Origin: Paenibacillus mendelii
GTDB taxonomy: Bacteria; Bacillota; Bacilli; Paenibacillales; Paenibacillaceae
Length of the DNA: 64,000 nt
Assembly (NCBI RefSeq): GCF_024498075.1
Contig: NZ_JANHOF010000004.1
Location: forward strand, 310,001-374,000
Reading direction: 5' to 3'
Both the position numbers and the translations under genes were made by a program. The notes beneath the pieces are model-generated. The model worked only from the letters and a program-made list of their open reading frames with translations. It made no database searches and was not told the DNA's origin. Below are positions 44,013-52,529 of this stretch, piece by piece (the first letter of the stretch is position 1; the number at the start of each line of letters is the position of its first letter).

Positions 44013-44441
44013 ATGAAAAAAGGGTTGATGTTAGTCATGGCTTTCGCCCTCTTCTTCGCGGTAACCGCGGGAACGGTCGATGCCAAACCAAGAGGCGGAA
44101 TTAAATCGCCGAAGAAAAGCTTCACCCAGACACCGAGCAAGTCGACGGATAATGTGAACGCAAGCAATCCGGGTACCAAATCACCAGGTGCAACTGCAGG
44201 CACGACGCAGAAGCGTGGATTCACCAGCGGTGGCGGCTTCATGAAGGGCATGATGATCGGCGGATTAGCCGGCTTGATGTTCGGCAGCATGTTCGCAGGT
44301 ATGGGCTTTATGGGTGACTTCCTAGGCCTGCTCGTCAACTTGTTTGCTATTTTCATACTGATCGTTGCGATACGAGGCATTTTCATGTACTTCAAAAATC
44401 GCCGCAAGCCGCAAACGCCGAATGACCGGGGTCGCTACTAA
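44013..44441 (+). CDS. Secreted/membrane protein with Gly/Met-rich membrane segment
   Basis: A 142-residue protein: signal peptide (LMLVMAFALFFAVTAGTVDA), a basic Ser/Thr/Pro-rich stretch (about residues 25-70), a Gly/Met-rich segment (GGGFMKGMMIGGLAGLMFGS), then a hydrophobic helix (LVNLFAIFILIVAIRGIFMYF) and a basic tail. The layout recalls the N-terminal half of bacterial Tim44-like proteins without the Tim44 C-terminal domain. The start at 44013 follows AGGAGGAG; an in-frame ATG at 43929 lacks a site. It is followed closely (3 bp) by the DUF2653 gene. Function unknown. Confidence 0.78.
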   Translation: MKKGLMLVMAFALFFAVTAGTVDAKPRGGIKSPKKSFTQTPSKSTDNVNASNPGTKSPGATAGTTQKRGFTSGGGFMKGMMIGGLAGLMFGSMFAGMGFMGDFLGLLVNLFAIFILIVAIRGIFMYFKNRRKPQTPNDRGRY

Positions 44442-44443
44442 AG

Positions 44444-44722
44444 ATGCGTATACACACCGACGAGATTATCAATGCGGTATGCCTTCATATGGCTGAGCGC
44501 AGAGGCGTCTCGCCATCCGATGTAGAAGTGCAGCTGGCCTGGGAAGAAGAATACGGCTTTACCGCCGAGGTTTGGGTCCAGGGCAGAAGCCAATATCTGG
44601 TGGAAGCCAATCTGCTTGAAGCCATTGAGCAATATGTCTATAAAGAGTACAATCGCCGAGTATTCCGCTCCCAAATCACGCTCGATGCAGACGAGGATTT
44701 CTGGGCAGATATCGAAGATTAA
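44444..44722 (+). CDS. DUF2653 (YxcD-like) small protein
   Basis: A 92-residue acidic protein with the DUF2653 layout: DEIINAVCLHMAERRGVSPSDVEVQL, AEVWVQGRSQYLVEANLLEAIEQY, and an acidic C-terminus (DADEDFWADIED). The family is confined to Firmicutes and has no known function. It starts 3 bp after the stop of the preceding membrane-protein gene, so the two are coupled. A strong terminator ends the unit. Confidence 0.85.
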   Translation: MRIHTDEIINAVCLHMAERRGVSPSDVEVQLAWEEEYGFTAEVWVQGRSQYLVEANLLEAIEQYVYKEYNRRVFRSQITLDADEDFWADIED

Positions 44723-44738
44723 TCATCCCATATTGCCA

Positions 44739-44772
44739 GCGAGTCCGGAGATCACTCCGGACTCGCTTTTTT
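44739..44772 (+). terminator. Terminator after the DUF2653 gene
   Basis: Perfect 12-bp stem (44739-44750 with 44755-44766), 4-nt loop, followed by six T's. Confidence 0.93.
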
Positions 44773-44894
44773 CATTTGCCGCCGTTTATCCCTTGAAACA
44801 TGGTAAATTGCGGTATTTGCCGATTATAGCGAAACCTCTCCCTCCCTCTCGCGTCTAAGTTATAGATTCATAGAGGAGAGGTGATTTCAGGCAC

Positions 44895-46811
44895 ATGCGT
44901 ATCAAGTGGAGTTTGATGATCGCACTTATTCTGGCCTTGCAAGCCGGTTTGGCGACAGCGGGAACGGCGAGCGCCAGCAGCGCGAGCCATGCAACGCAAT
45001 TTCGGGTCTATCAGAACGATGAAGCGCTGAAAGAGTTTGCAAGCGAGGCTCAGGCACTCGCTTATGCGAAGAGCTTCGCGTACAGCCATGTCGAGAAGAT
45101 CGAAGGCCGCGTGTGGATGTGGGACAATTTCCCCCGGTACAAAGTTTATGACAGCGGTTTCTCCACGGACAACCGGGAATTCCGCACCTTGGCAGAAGCA
45201 AGAACGTTCGCGAAGAAGCTGCGGTTTGCACAAATACGCGATCTGCAGCAGCCCGGGTGGGTAGAAGGTACATATCCGAATTATCAGCTATATCAAGGCG
45301 ATAAGACGCTTCCTGAGTGGAGCTTCGCTACCATTGCTGAGGCCAAGAAGGCCGCCAAGTATTACACGAACATGCATGTGATGGAGCTCGCAACGAATCA
45401 ATGGGTTTGGGACAACCTAACCGCAGCTCAGAAGACAGCCCAACGTTCGAAGACACCTGTATACGACATTATTGTTAACGGTGAATCAACAGGCAGCACC
45501 AAATATGCATTCCTGCTCGATGCGATACGTGCTTCCGCCAAAATCGCGGGCAGTTCCGTGATGAATACAGCGACGGGTCAGACGGTTCACGCCAGTCCAG
45601 CCCCTTATACGCTAATGCAGAACGGTAAGACAGTCCGGACCTTCTACAGTCTGGGAAGCGCGATCTTCTTCGCCAAACAATTCGCCTTCGCCTCCGTCGT
45701 TAAGGACGGTTCGACATGGTGGACGAACGTCCCCTACTTGACCGTCACACAAGGCGATCGCAAGCTTGGTCAATTTCATACCCGCAAATCGGCTGTAGCA
45801 ACGGCAGCGGCCTATGCGGATTCGGTTGTCACGACCGAAAGCGGCCGCGCAATCTGGAATAATAAGTCCAAGCTGCTCTACCTGGCTTGGAATGGAACCT
45901 CGCGCAGCTCGACGATCGAAGCGCAGGTATCTCAAACGCAAGGACTCGATATCGACTCACCGAGCTGGTTCGAGCTTGCCTCAGCGGATGGCACGCTAAC
46001 GGACAGCTCTGATCCCGCTCTTGTCGAGACCATGCGTAAGTCCGGCATTCAGCTCATGCCGCTCGTGCACAATCAATTCGACAGCGTGATGACAAGCGCT
46101 TTCCTTCGCAATAGCGCGGCTCAGACGAAATTTACACAGGCGCTGATCGGACGACTCGTCGAGCTTAAAGCAGCTGGCATCAATCTCGATTTTGAAGCGC
46201 TTGCCGGCGGCGATCGGGCCTTGTATACGGCGTTTGTGCGAAACTTCACCAAAGCCGCGCACCAGAAGGGCTTATCCGTATCAATCGATTTGCCGCGCGG
46301 CGACGTCAGCTGGAATCACAAAACCGCATATGATCATGCGGCACTTGCGGACATTGTCGATACGATTATGATCATGGCCTATGATCAGCACTGGAAGGGC
46401 AGCGATAAAGCCGGCTCCGTCGGGGAGCTTCGCTGGGTCGAGGATGGGGTGAAGCAATTTCTTGACTACGGCATTCCACGCAGTAAGCTCATGCTCGGCA
46501 TCCCGTTCTATGTAAGGGAATGGCGAATAGATGGAAACGGCAAGCTCATCGACAACAAAGCGATCCTGATGAAGGATATTCCTGCAATTATTCAAGAAAA
46601 CGGAGCAAAAGGCGTTCTCGACGCTAAATCGGGTCAATTAAAATACACCTATTATAAGAATGGTTATAAGCATGTATTCTGGGCAGAGACGGCAAGTACC
46701 GTAAAAGCCCGCATTGCCCTCGCCAAGAAGTATGATCTTGCCGGCGTAGCCATATGGCGCTTGGGGTATGAGAGCGCCGATCTGTGGACGATGATGCTGC
46801 AGCAGAAATAA
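44895..46811 (+). CDS. Secreted GH18-type glycoside hydrolase with six N-terminal repeats
   Basis: A 638-residue secreted protein. Signal peptide (about residues 1-28). Residues 36-323 are six imperfect repeats of roughly 45-58 residues (36-80, 81-128, 129-187, 188-236, 237-280, 281-323); each has a FRVYQND-like strand, a Phe-x-(T/S)-x-x-x-A-x-x-A-K helix and often a W-x-N-x-P end. Residues 325-638 are a GH18-like barrel: AGINLDFEAL holds the DxE catalytic pair (Asp432, Glu434), then IMIMAYDQHW and KLMLGIPFYVREW. In spore formers such domains (YaaH, YdhD) act on spore or wall peptidoglycan. The repeats may bind wall polymer. ATG 44895 follows AGGAGAGGTGA. Confidence 0.9.
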   Translation: MRIKWSLMIALILALQAGLATAGTASASSASHATQFRVYQNDEALKEFASEAQALAYAKSFAYSHVEKIEGRVWMWDNFPRYKVYDSGFSTDNREFRTLAEARTFAKKLRFAQIRDLQQPGWVEGTYPNYQLYQGDKTLPEWSFATIAEAKKAAKYYTNMHVMELATNQWVWDNLTAAQKTAQRSKTPVYDIIVNGESTGSTKYAFLLDAIRASAKIAGSSVMNTATGQTVHASPAPYTLMQNGKTVRTFYSLGSAIFFAKQFAFASVVKDGSTWWTNVPYLTVTQGDRKLGQFHTRKSAVATAAAYADSVVTTESGRAIWNNKSKLLYLAWNGTSRSSTIEAQVSQTQGLDIDSPSWFELASADGTLTDSSDPALVETMRKSGIQLMPLVHNQFDSVMTSAFLRNSAAQTKFTQALIGRLVELKAAGINLDFEALAGGDRALYTAFVRNFTKAAHQKGLSVSIDLPRGDVSWNHKTAYDHAALADIVDTIMIMAYDQHWKGSDKAGSVGELRWVEDGVKQFLDYGIPRSKLMLGIPFYVREWRIDGNGKLIDNKAILMKDIPAIIQENGAKGVLDAKSGQLKYTYYKNGYKHVFWAETASTVKARIALAKKYDLAGVAIWRLGYESADLWTMMLQQK

Positions 46812-46854
46812 CGTCTGTACAATCATCCTACCTGTTTATGTTATCACGAACGAA

Positions 46855-46900
46855 CAAGGCAGTCATGAGCGCAATATTGCGTACTCCTGACTGCCTTGTT
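46855..46900. terminator. Bidirectional terminator between GH18 and GIY-YIG genes
   Basis: A 12-bp perfect inverted repeat (46855-46866 with 46889-46900) enclosing a second palindrome (GCGCAATATTGCG), between convergent genes. Confidence 0.85.
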
Positions 46901-46906
46901 ATCCAT

Positions 46907-47266
46907 TTATCTCATTTGCGGCTTATTATATCCCTTGTCTCCATAGGGCTGCAAATCCTCCAACCACAGCTTTTCCATCTGCTTCAGTTCCCACTTGATG
47001 TCGGTTACGTCATCCGCTTCCTTCTCTTCAAGCACCTCGAAAGCGAATGCGCTTGACCCCATTTCCTTCCAATCTTGCTGCAGTTGGGAATTTGCAAACC
47101 TCCCCATGTCCAATTGCATCTGAATGGTCATCCACTTATTCTTCAGGTTGGGAAAGCTATCCATGTATATTTTTCCGTTCGTCTTGTTTGTAATTTTTAT
47201 GACACCCATATAGGTCTTAATGAGCTTGAATTCTTCCTGCAGTTCCTTGCGCTTGTTCTTGTCCAT
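46907..47266 (-). CDS. GIY-YIG-like nuclease domain protein (YurQ-like)
   Basis: A 119-residue protein resembling the small GIY-YIG nuclease-like proteins of Bacilli (YurQ group): MGVIKITNKTNGKIYMDSFP carries degenerate forms of the GIY and YIG strands, followed by LKNKWMTIQMQLDMGRFANS, LQQDWKEMG and FAFEVLEEKE. The catalytic Arg of true GIY-YIG nucleases is not clear, so nuclease activity is uncertain. The start is ATG 47266 with AAGGAGAG upstream. It lies just downstream of a decayed kinase gene. Confidence 0.8.
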   Translation of the reverse strand: MDKNKRKELQEEFKLIKTYMGVIKITNKTNGKIYMDSFPNLKNKWMTIQMQLDMGRFANSQLQQDWKEMGSSAFAFEVLEEKEADDVTDIKWELKQMEKLWLEDLQPYGDKGYNKPQMR

Positions 47267-47299
47267 GCCTCTCTCTCCTTCAATGAATGAATACATAAA

Positions 47300-47445
47300 T
47301 CACAACGTATCCATGTCGGCAAAACAGGTCACTTTCGTGTAGGGCAGACCTAATTCAGCCGACAATGCCTTTGCAAGCTGTGTTTTTCCTGAGCCGGCGA
47401 TAATACATCATCTTCATTGCTGTTCTTCACATTGTTCATCTCCAT
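47300..47445 (-). pseudogene. Remnant of a P-loop kinase/ATPase gene
   Basis: The minus strand reads IAGSGKTQLAKALSAELG followed by LPYTKVTCFADMDTL and a stop: a P-loop with the start of a kinase of the adenylate kinase-like/topology-modulation type. An ATG with a ribosome site near 47445 opens in a different frame (MNNVKNSNEDDVL) and must shift frame to reach the P-loop. Everything after about 45 codons is missing; the GIY-YIG gene follows. This looks like the 5' end of a gene broken by a frameshift and a deletion. Confidence 0.6.
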
Positions 47446-47450
47446 ACATT

Positions 47451-47930
47451 TCAATAACCCATTTCTTTAAGTAGACGGGACAATACCCGAAGCCGCTCTC
47501 CAATCATTTCGCCATCTTCACCAAGTGCCTGAGCGAACAGCTGAATATCATGATCAATCATGGGATTTTCTTCGCATACGGCAACACTCATCGCATCCCC
47601 TTGCAGTCCAATGCGGTCAATCGTAGTTTGATCAGGGTCATACAGCTTCGGAAAACGATAGGCGTCCTGAAAATGCAAGCTGCTTCTGCAAATTAGAATG
47701 GCTAAGTCAAGTACGCGGTGCATAGGAAGCTCTTCCGATTGACGGGACCATTTCTCCCCTGTATGTCTCCATACCTTTGCGGAGATATCGACCTTTCCTC
47801 TATCGTTCCATTGGGCTAACCCAAGGGAGAGACCTTTGGCATCCGTGTTCCCGGCGTTTCGGCCGTCAACCTGCTCATAATTTTCCGATATGATGACAGG
47901 TTTATGTTTTAGAGTTGTTGGTATTTTCAT
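47451..47930 (-). CDS. DUF6530-type protein of unknown function
   Basis: A 159-residue soluble protein (LKHKPVIISENYEQVDGRN, LGLAQWNDRGKVDISAKVWR, ELPMHRVLDLAILICRSS) that I recall as the DUF6530 group found in Gram-positive bacteria. No catalytic motif is evident. Its stop is a few bases before the start of the kinase remnant, so the two were probably one operon. Upstream is a striking AT-rich set of repeats that may be its operator. Confidence 0.75.
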   Translation of the reverse strand: MKIPTTLKHKPVIISENYEQVDGRNAGNTDAKGLSLGLAQWNDRGKVDISAKVWRHTGEKWSRQSEELPMHRVLDLAILICRSSLHFQDAYRFPKLYDPDQTTIDRIGLQGDAMSVAVCEENPMIDHDIQLFAQALGEDGEMIGERLRVLSRLLKEMGY

Positions 47931-47954
47931 TCTTTCGCACTCTCCAGTTAAGAA

Positions 47955-48000
47955 TTTAGTAATTTAGTAATTTACTAAATTACTGATTTACTAAATTACT
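47955..48000. repeat. AT-rich inverted and direct repeats upstream of the DUF6530 gene
   Basis: TTTAGTAA occurs twice in tandem (47955-47970), then TTTACTAAATTACT twice, 16 bp apart (47971-47984 and 47987-48000). The 13-bp arms 47958-47970 and 47972-47984 are perfect inverted repeats around one base. It resembles a multi-site operator. Confidence 0.75.
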
Positions 48001-48064
48001 AATTGATCTTAACCTGCAGTTCCGGATCAGTCAATCCGGTTCGCGATCACATGCCTTCTATTCA

Positions 48065-49245
48065 CTACTCGAATATCGCTGTTTTGGCCATAGCTGCATG
48101 TTCAACTTTATCCAAGGTCTGGCAGTAATCATGAACAATTGGGCCGCTTGCCTGTTCTTCTTCGGACTTCACAAAATGCGCGATGACTTTCCAATCGTCG
48201 AACCAATCTCCGGCTTCCGCTTCTTCATGCTCGACGTTACGCCATACATGGTGTAATGCCGGACTGTACAAACGGTTGGCCCCCGGCTTTAATTGACAAT
48301 CCTTCATTCGTTTTTTGTAGGGAGCACCCGGTACAGAGTCATTCACGTCGTTGAACAAATGCGGCCAATAGTCTTTGCGGGAAGCCGTGTGCGGATGATC
48401 CATCGCCCAGCTTAATGCGCCCTGAAGATGATCGGAATGTCCGAAGAGCAAGGAGTACAGCCGTTTGCCCAACATAATTCGTTCATGAAGCGAACCAAAG
48501 CGATGAAGCGTTTCACCGATCAGACCGGTCACTTGCCGGTCACCTGCTTCCGATGCTATATAATAAGGAAATAGAATTTGATTTAAGCTCAACAAATCAT
48601 GGAGTTTAAACGCGATCGTCTGAAGAATCGTATTCTGATAATGCTGATTCTGAATCATTCTTTTTTCCAGGTAGCTCTGCTCATTGACCACTAGAGCAAT
48701 CGTCAGCAGATAGCGGTCACCGCTCGTCCAGAAATGATTCCACATGACTTCCATATAGGCGGATACATGAAAATAGGGCAGCAAATGAAACAGGTTTGCA
48801 TCTCTCCGCAAGCTTTCCTCATACAATAAATTTGCGGGTAGGCATCTTGGAAAATCAGCCAATTGCCGCGTTCCAAAAATTGAAAATAAAGATTCCGTTC
48901 CGTATCCGACAATAACCGCGAGTGAGGCTCCCCCCGCAAATCCGTCATATTCCAGCCGCCATTTCGGGACACCATATGCCCCAGGAAGGCCCATTCAATC
49001 TCCGGATGGCGCCGGTAGTACGCTCCATACGTCGCGGTCCGGGTAATATTGTTCACGTTTAATTGACGGGTGATATCCTGAATTTGCCCGATGAGGAGCT
49101 GATCCCCGGCAGGTAATTCGGATAGGGTTAAAGCTTGTTTAGGAGCGTTCTTCAATTTCTTCTGCAATTCTTTTTTGATTGGATGAAACGCTGGAAATGG
49201 ACTTTTTGTAAACCAATCCAACGGCGTCCGCAACTCAATTCCCAT
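48065..49245 (-). pseudogene. DUF2515 (YppC-like) gene, broken by a single-base frameshift
   Basis: Two overlapping frames make one DUF2515 protein. The first (from ATG 49245, AAGGAGAG upstream) reads DWFTKSPFPAFHPIKK, ITRTATYGAYYRRHPEIEWA, HMVSRNGGWNMTDL, then FLERGNWLIFQDAYPQ. The family then continues in the other frame as LLYEESLRRDANLFHLLPYF to the stop at 48065. Loss of one T in the A/T run at about 48828-48833 explains the switch. The product would otherwise be about 390 residues. It is either a recent pseudogene or a sequencing error. DUF2515 function is unknown. Confidence 0.85.
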
Positions 49246-49353
49246 GCATTCATCTCTCCTTGCAAACGCATTAGCCATCTTAGATATCCTATTACATATC
49301 TTGACGATTGATGACGAGCGGCTGGGGTGAATACAGCGGCATGAAACAAAGCA

Positions 49354-49390
49354 AAGAGGTTAAGCAGACGACGAATCCGCTTAACCTCTT
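49354..49390 (-). terminator. Terminator after the class I aldolase gene
   Basis: Perfect 12-bp inverted repeat (49354-49365 with 49379-49390), with a T-rich stretch on the minus strand. Confidence 0.75.
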
Positions 49391-49461
49391 CTTCAATCTT
49401 TCCTATTGCTGTTTCATTAATGAATCGTATCGGATGACACGAGCCCGCGATTCCTGAAAGG

Positions 49462-50349
49462 TCAGGTGATGGATGCTTTATAGATGGATTCAATGGAATG
49501 GGACAGCATCGCGTTGAACTCTTCGTCTGTTTGCTGGGCTGTTAACCCCTCCGACAAGGCACGCGAAAAACTGGCGATTAAGCCATGATTGCGGGCCAGT
49601 TTTTCATTTGCTTCCCTCTGATCATATCCGCCTGACAAAGCGACGACCCGAACAATATGCGAATCGTCCATGAGATCCCGATAGAAATCATCCTCTGTCG
49701 GAATGGAGAGCTTCAGCATCACTTTAGCGTCTGGATCAAGAGCAGCCAATTGCTTGACGATCTCTTCTTTTAACATTTTCTCCGACTGCGCTTTATCCGC
49801 ACTATGAATATCTACCTCAGGCTCAATAATAGGAACAAGCCCCATCGCTACGATTTGTTTGCCAATATCGAACTGCTGCTCGACTACTTTTCGAATGCCT
49901 TCCGGGTTGGCCTCTTTAATAACCGAGCGCATTTTCGTCCCAAAAATATTCTTGTCTGCCGCCCTCTTCAATAAGCCGTTCAAATCCGAAATCGGCTTCA
50001 TGAGCTGAACGCCATGGTCAAGGCCAGCTAGTCCTTCATCGACCTTGAGAAAGGGCACAATGCCTTTCTTCTCCCATAGGTAATCCGCGGTAAATTGATC
50101 ATGAATCATACGATTCATCGTATTTTCAAACAAGATCGCACCCAAAATATGTTTCGAATCAAACGCCGGACTTGTGACGATTCGACTTCTCATTTGGTGA
50201 ACCAAGTCAAACATCTCTTCGTCATTGGAATAGCTGCTCTCCTTGATGCCGTATTGCAGCAATGCCTTTGGCGTACTTCCGCCGCTTTGGTCCAACGCAG
50301 CGATAAAGCCCTCTCCCGTATGCATTCGATCCATTTGTTCCTTTTTCAT
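49462..50349 (-). CDS. Fructose-bisphosphate aldolase, class I
   Basis: A 295-residue class I (Schiff-base) aldolase that interconverts fructose 1,6-bisphosphate with dihydroxyacetone phosphate and glyceraldehyde 3-phosphate. N-terminal block [22 protein letters not shown], then [23 protein letters not shown] and the Schiff-base lysine in [11 protein letters not shown]. It resembles the staphylococcal FdaB-type enzyme. Firmicutes usually rely on a class II enzyme, so this is probably a second, condition-specific aldolase. It is a single-gene unit with its own terminator. Confidence 0.95.
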   Translation of the reverse strand: MKKEQMDRMHTGEGFIAALDQSGGSTPKALLQYGIKESSYSNDEEMFDLVHQMRSRIVTSPAFDSKHILGAILFENTMNRMIHDQFTADYLWEKKGIVPFLKVDEGLAGLDHGVQLMKPISDLNGLLKRAADKNIFGTKMRSVIKEANPEGIRKVVEQQFDIGKQIVAMGLVPIIEPEVDIHSADKAQSEKMLKEEIVKQLAALDPDAKVMLKLSIPTEDDFYRDLMDDSHIVRVVALSGGYDQREANEKLARNHGLIASFSRALSEGLTAQQTDEEFNAMLSHSIESIYKASIT

Positions 50350-50686
50350 CGCCTTTTCCTTCTTTCTCGTGAAATGATGAACGTTAACCCTTATCGTACG
50401 GTTTAACCATTTCTTATGGGTTCCAAACGGGAACCTGCTGCTTGGCGCTCACACCGGCAAGGGGTGATCCTATCGTCATAAGCCGCAGACGAGTATGCTC
50501 GACGATCAATCCGGATAGACATGCCGATCACGCTCAGACTTGATGATGAAGCTAGAATTTTCTTTATTGTACAATAAATTCATAATCAAAGCACTGACGA
50601 AGTCTTGCTGGAGCTGCGGAACAAACCAAAAAAACGCTTGGAAACCCAAGCGCTGTGCACACGTAAATCCATATGGCTCCATTTAA
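50350..50686. other. Intergenic region upstream of the aldolase gene
   Basis: About 340 bp with no gene. It holds a palindromic region near 50384-50411 that could be part of the aldolase promoter, and a terminator of the next gene at 50628-50652. Nothing else recognised. Confidence 0.5.
50628..50652 (-). terminator. Terminator after the START/AHSA1 gene
   Basis: CGCTTGG/CCAAGCG stem (50635-50641 with 50646-50652), followed by a seven-T run on the minus strand. Confidence 0.8.
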
Positions 50687-51298
50687 TCAGCCTGCCGTCT
50701 CCACCTGATCTCGGACGTTATCCAACATCTCATCCCAATATCGCCTCATGACTTCTCTCATATAGACATCATCCAGCATTTCCTGATGAATCGCAATGCT
50801 CGTCTTTCCCGTCTTCGTAGATAATACATAGATTTGAAGGCGGGAGGGGTTGTCCCACTCTGGGCGCTTCCATGTCATTCGCAGCTTATGGCAGGGTACG
50901 ACTACTGTAATCTTCCCCGACACGCCTTCCCTTGACTCGTATTCATGTCCCACCTGAAGCTTGAAAGAAGGCGCCTCCCCGATCCATAACGACAAACCCT
51001 TTGGCGACGTGAGGAAATCCCAGGCTTCCTCCTTAGTGACTGCCATTGTCCTTCTGACCCCAATTTGCACGCCCGCATCCTTAGTGGTTCCTACAGGAAT
51101 TCGGCCCATGAGATGTTCGTACATATTGGCGATCCATTCGCTCCAATCCTCCGATACTGCATCGTTATCGCCGATATAATGTTTAATTTGTTCATGAGAC
51201 CAATGCTGGTCGACGGTCTGCCCAAGCTTCATGATCCATTCTTCCCATGAGGTTCCCGTTGCTGCCTTCACATCTCGCTTAAAAATAGAGCCTGCCAA
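50687..51298 (-). CDS. START/AHSA1-domain protein with N-terminal DUF4287-like region
   Basis: A 203-residue protein. The first 70 residues (FKRDVKAATGTSWEEWIMKL, WSHEQIKHYIGDNDAVSEDW) look like the DUF4287 helical domain that often precedes AHSA1-type START domains. The rest (TMAVTKEEAWDFLTSPKGLSLWIG, KLRMTWKRPEWDNPSRLQI, a C-terminal helix) is the START part. Such proteins in Firmicutes are commonly paired with DeoR/YafY regulators, and one lies just upstream here. Function unknown. Confidence 0.82.
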   Translation of the reverse strand: MAGSIFKRDVKAATGTSWEEWIMKLGQTVDQHWSHEQIKHYIGDNDAVSEDWSEWIANMYEHLMGRIPVGTTKDAGVQIGVRRTMAVTKEEAWDFLTSPKGLSLWIGEAPSFKLQVGHEYESREGVSGKITVVVPCHKLRMTWKRPEWDNPSRLQIYVLSTKTGKTSIAIHQEMLDDVYMREVMRRYWDEMLDNVRDQVETAG

Positions 51299-51340
51299 CT
51301 TCTCTCCTCCTGACGGATCCGTTTACTTCATTATAGAATA

Positions 51341-51369
51341 CAAACACTGACAAAGCAGGTCAGTGTTTG
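51341..51369. terminator. Hairpin between the WYL regulator and the START/AHSA1 gene
   Basis: Perfect 11-bp inverted repeat CAAACACTGAC/GTCAGTGTTTG (51341-51351 with 51359-51369). The T-run on the minus strand is poor, so this may be an operator rather than a terminator. Confidence 0.5.
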
Positions 51370-51374
51370 TGAAT

Positions 51375-52337
51375 TTAGGATTGATAATAATCTAGCAGAG
51401 ATGCTGTAATGTCGATCAGGCATGATTTCAATTCCTCCGGCTCTACGATTCGTATTTTCCCGCCGAAAGATAATAGATAATAAGACAGTTGTGAATAGAG
51501 GGTCTCCTCATCGAGTCTGAAATGGGCTTGATCCACCGTTCGCTCGACGAGTGCGTGACCTAGCAGCCAATGTCTGCATAAATCGTCCAAAGCTTGCGGG
51601 GTGCCTTGTATGCGAACCGAAATCATATCATGATCAGATCCCGATTCTGGGAGCAAGCTGCTCAATAAAAAATCCCGGGCAGAGAATGGCTGTGGGCGCT
51701 GATACTTATTATCCGTGCATCGGATATCACTCATGCGGTCGACACGGAAGCTCCGTATTTCTCCTCGCAGGTGACAATAACCAACCGCATACCATTTGCT
51801 TTTCCAATGGACGAGTCCATACGGGTCAAGGATACGCTTGCTTTGGACGCCATCATATCCGGCCTTGTAGTTGAGTTCGAGGCTTGATTGCTGCTCCATC
51901 CCGGTTTCGATCTCTGCAAGCAACGAGGTTAGAGCCGGCACAGAGGGCGGTTGAATGACCTCGATACTCGTCTCGTAATGCTCCATCCGCTGCAATTGCT
52001 CCGGATTGGTATATCGCTTTATTTTTGCAATCGCCCGACTGAGCGCCGATTCGGATGGATAACCTGCTTCCTTGGCGAATGCAGCTGCTTGGAGAAGCGC
52101 TTTTTGTTCATCGGCATCAAAGAACAAGGGCTCTAGCTTGATATTGTCAGGGATCAAGTACCCTCCGTCACGTCCAATCTCGGAAACGATGGGTACGCCG
52201 GCAATGCATAGAGCGTCAACACACCGATACACCGTTCGAATATGAATTTCCAATGCCTCTGCCAGCTGTTTGGCCGTCATTCTTCTTCGTGATTGCAGGA
52301 GTCCTAGAATCGCAAGCATATTGTCAGCTTTAGACAT
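51375..52337 (-). CDS. YafY/DeoR-type transcriptional regulator (HTH plus WYL)
   Basis: About 320 residues. The N-terminal winged helix-turn-helix is ADNMLAILGLLQSRRRMTAK and LEIHIRTVYRCVDALCIAGV; the C-terminal half is a WYL ligand-binding domain (VHWKSKWYAVGYCHLRGEIRSFRVDRM). It senses an unknown ligand. The start ATG 52337 fits the family; the open frame to 52460 has no ribosome site. Likely partner or regulator of the START gene downstream. Confidence 0.9.
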   Translation of the reverse strand: MSKADNMLAILGLLQSRRRMTAKQLAEALEIHIRTVYRCVDALCIAGVPIVSEIGRDGGYLIPDNIKLEPLFFDADEQKALLQAAAFAKEAGYPSESALSRAIAKIKRYTNPEQLQRMEHYETSIEVIQPPSVPALTSLLAEIETGMEQQSSLELNYKAGYDGVQSKRILDPYGLVHWKSKWYAVGYCHLRGEIRSFRVDRMSDIRCTDNKYQRPQPFSARDFLLSSLLPESGSDHDMISVRIQGTPQALDDLCRHWLLGHALVERTVDQAHFRLDEETLYSQLSYYLLSFGGKIRIVEPEELKSCLIDITASLLDYYQS

Positions 52338-52492
52338 CGTATTCAGCAGCCCTTTCACTCGGGGTGTTTGGTTATTCGATAGCCGGTTTCCTGATCGCCC
52401 CGTTCTTTCTCTTTCATTATATTGACATTGTACGATAATCTTCGCCCACTTATCTATCATTCACGGGACTACATATATCCGCCGATACGCAT

Positions 52493-52525
52493 AAAAAAAA
52501 GCGGCGCCCCTTATCGGAAGCGCCG
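52493..52525 (-). terminator. Terminator after the Gfo/Idh oxidoreductase gene
   Basis: CGGCGC/GCGCCG stem (52502-52507 with 52520-52525), followed by an eight-T run on the minus strand. Confidence 0.85.
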
Positions 52526-52529
52526 TTGA

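Noticed and set aside
49152..49493. 113-codon minus-strand open frame across the aldolase/DUF2515 junction
   Set aside because: Contains the aldolase terminator and overlaps both real genes in another frame.
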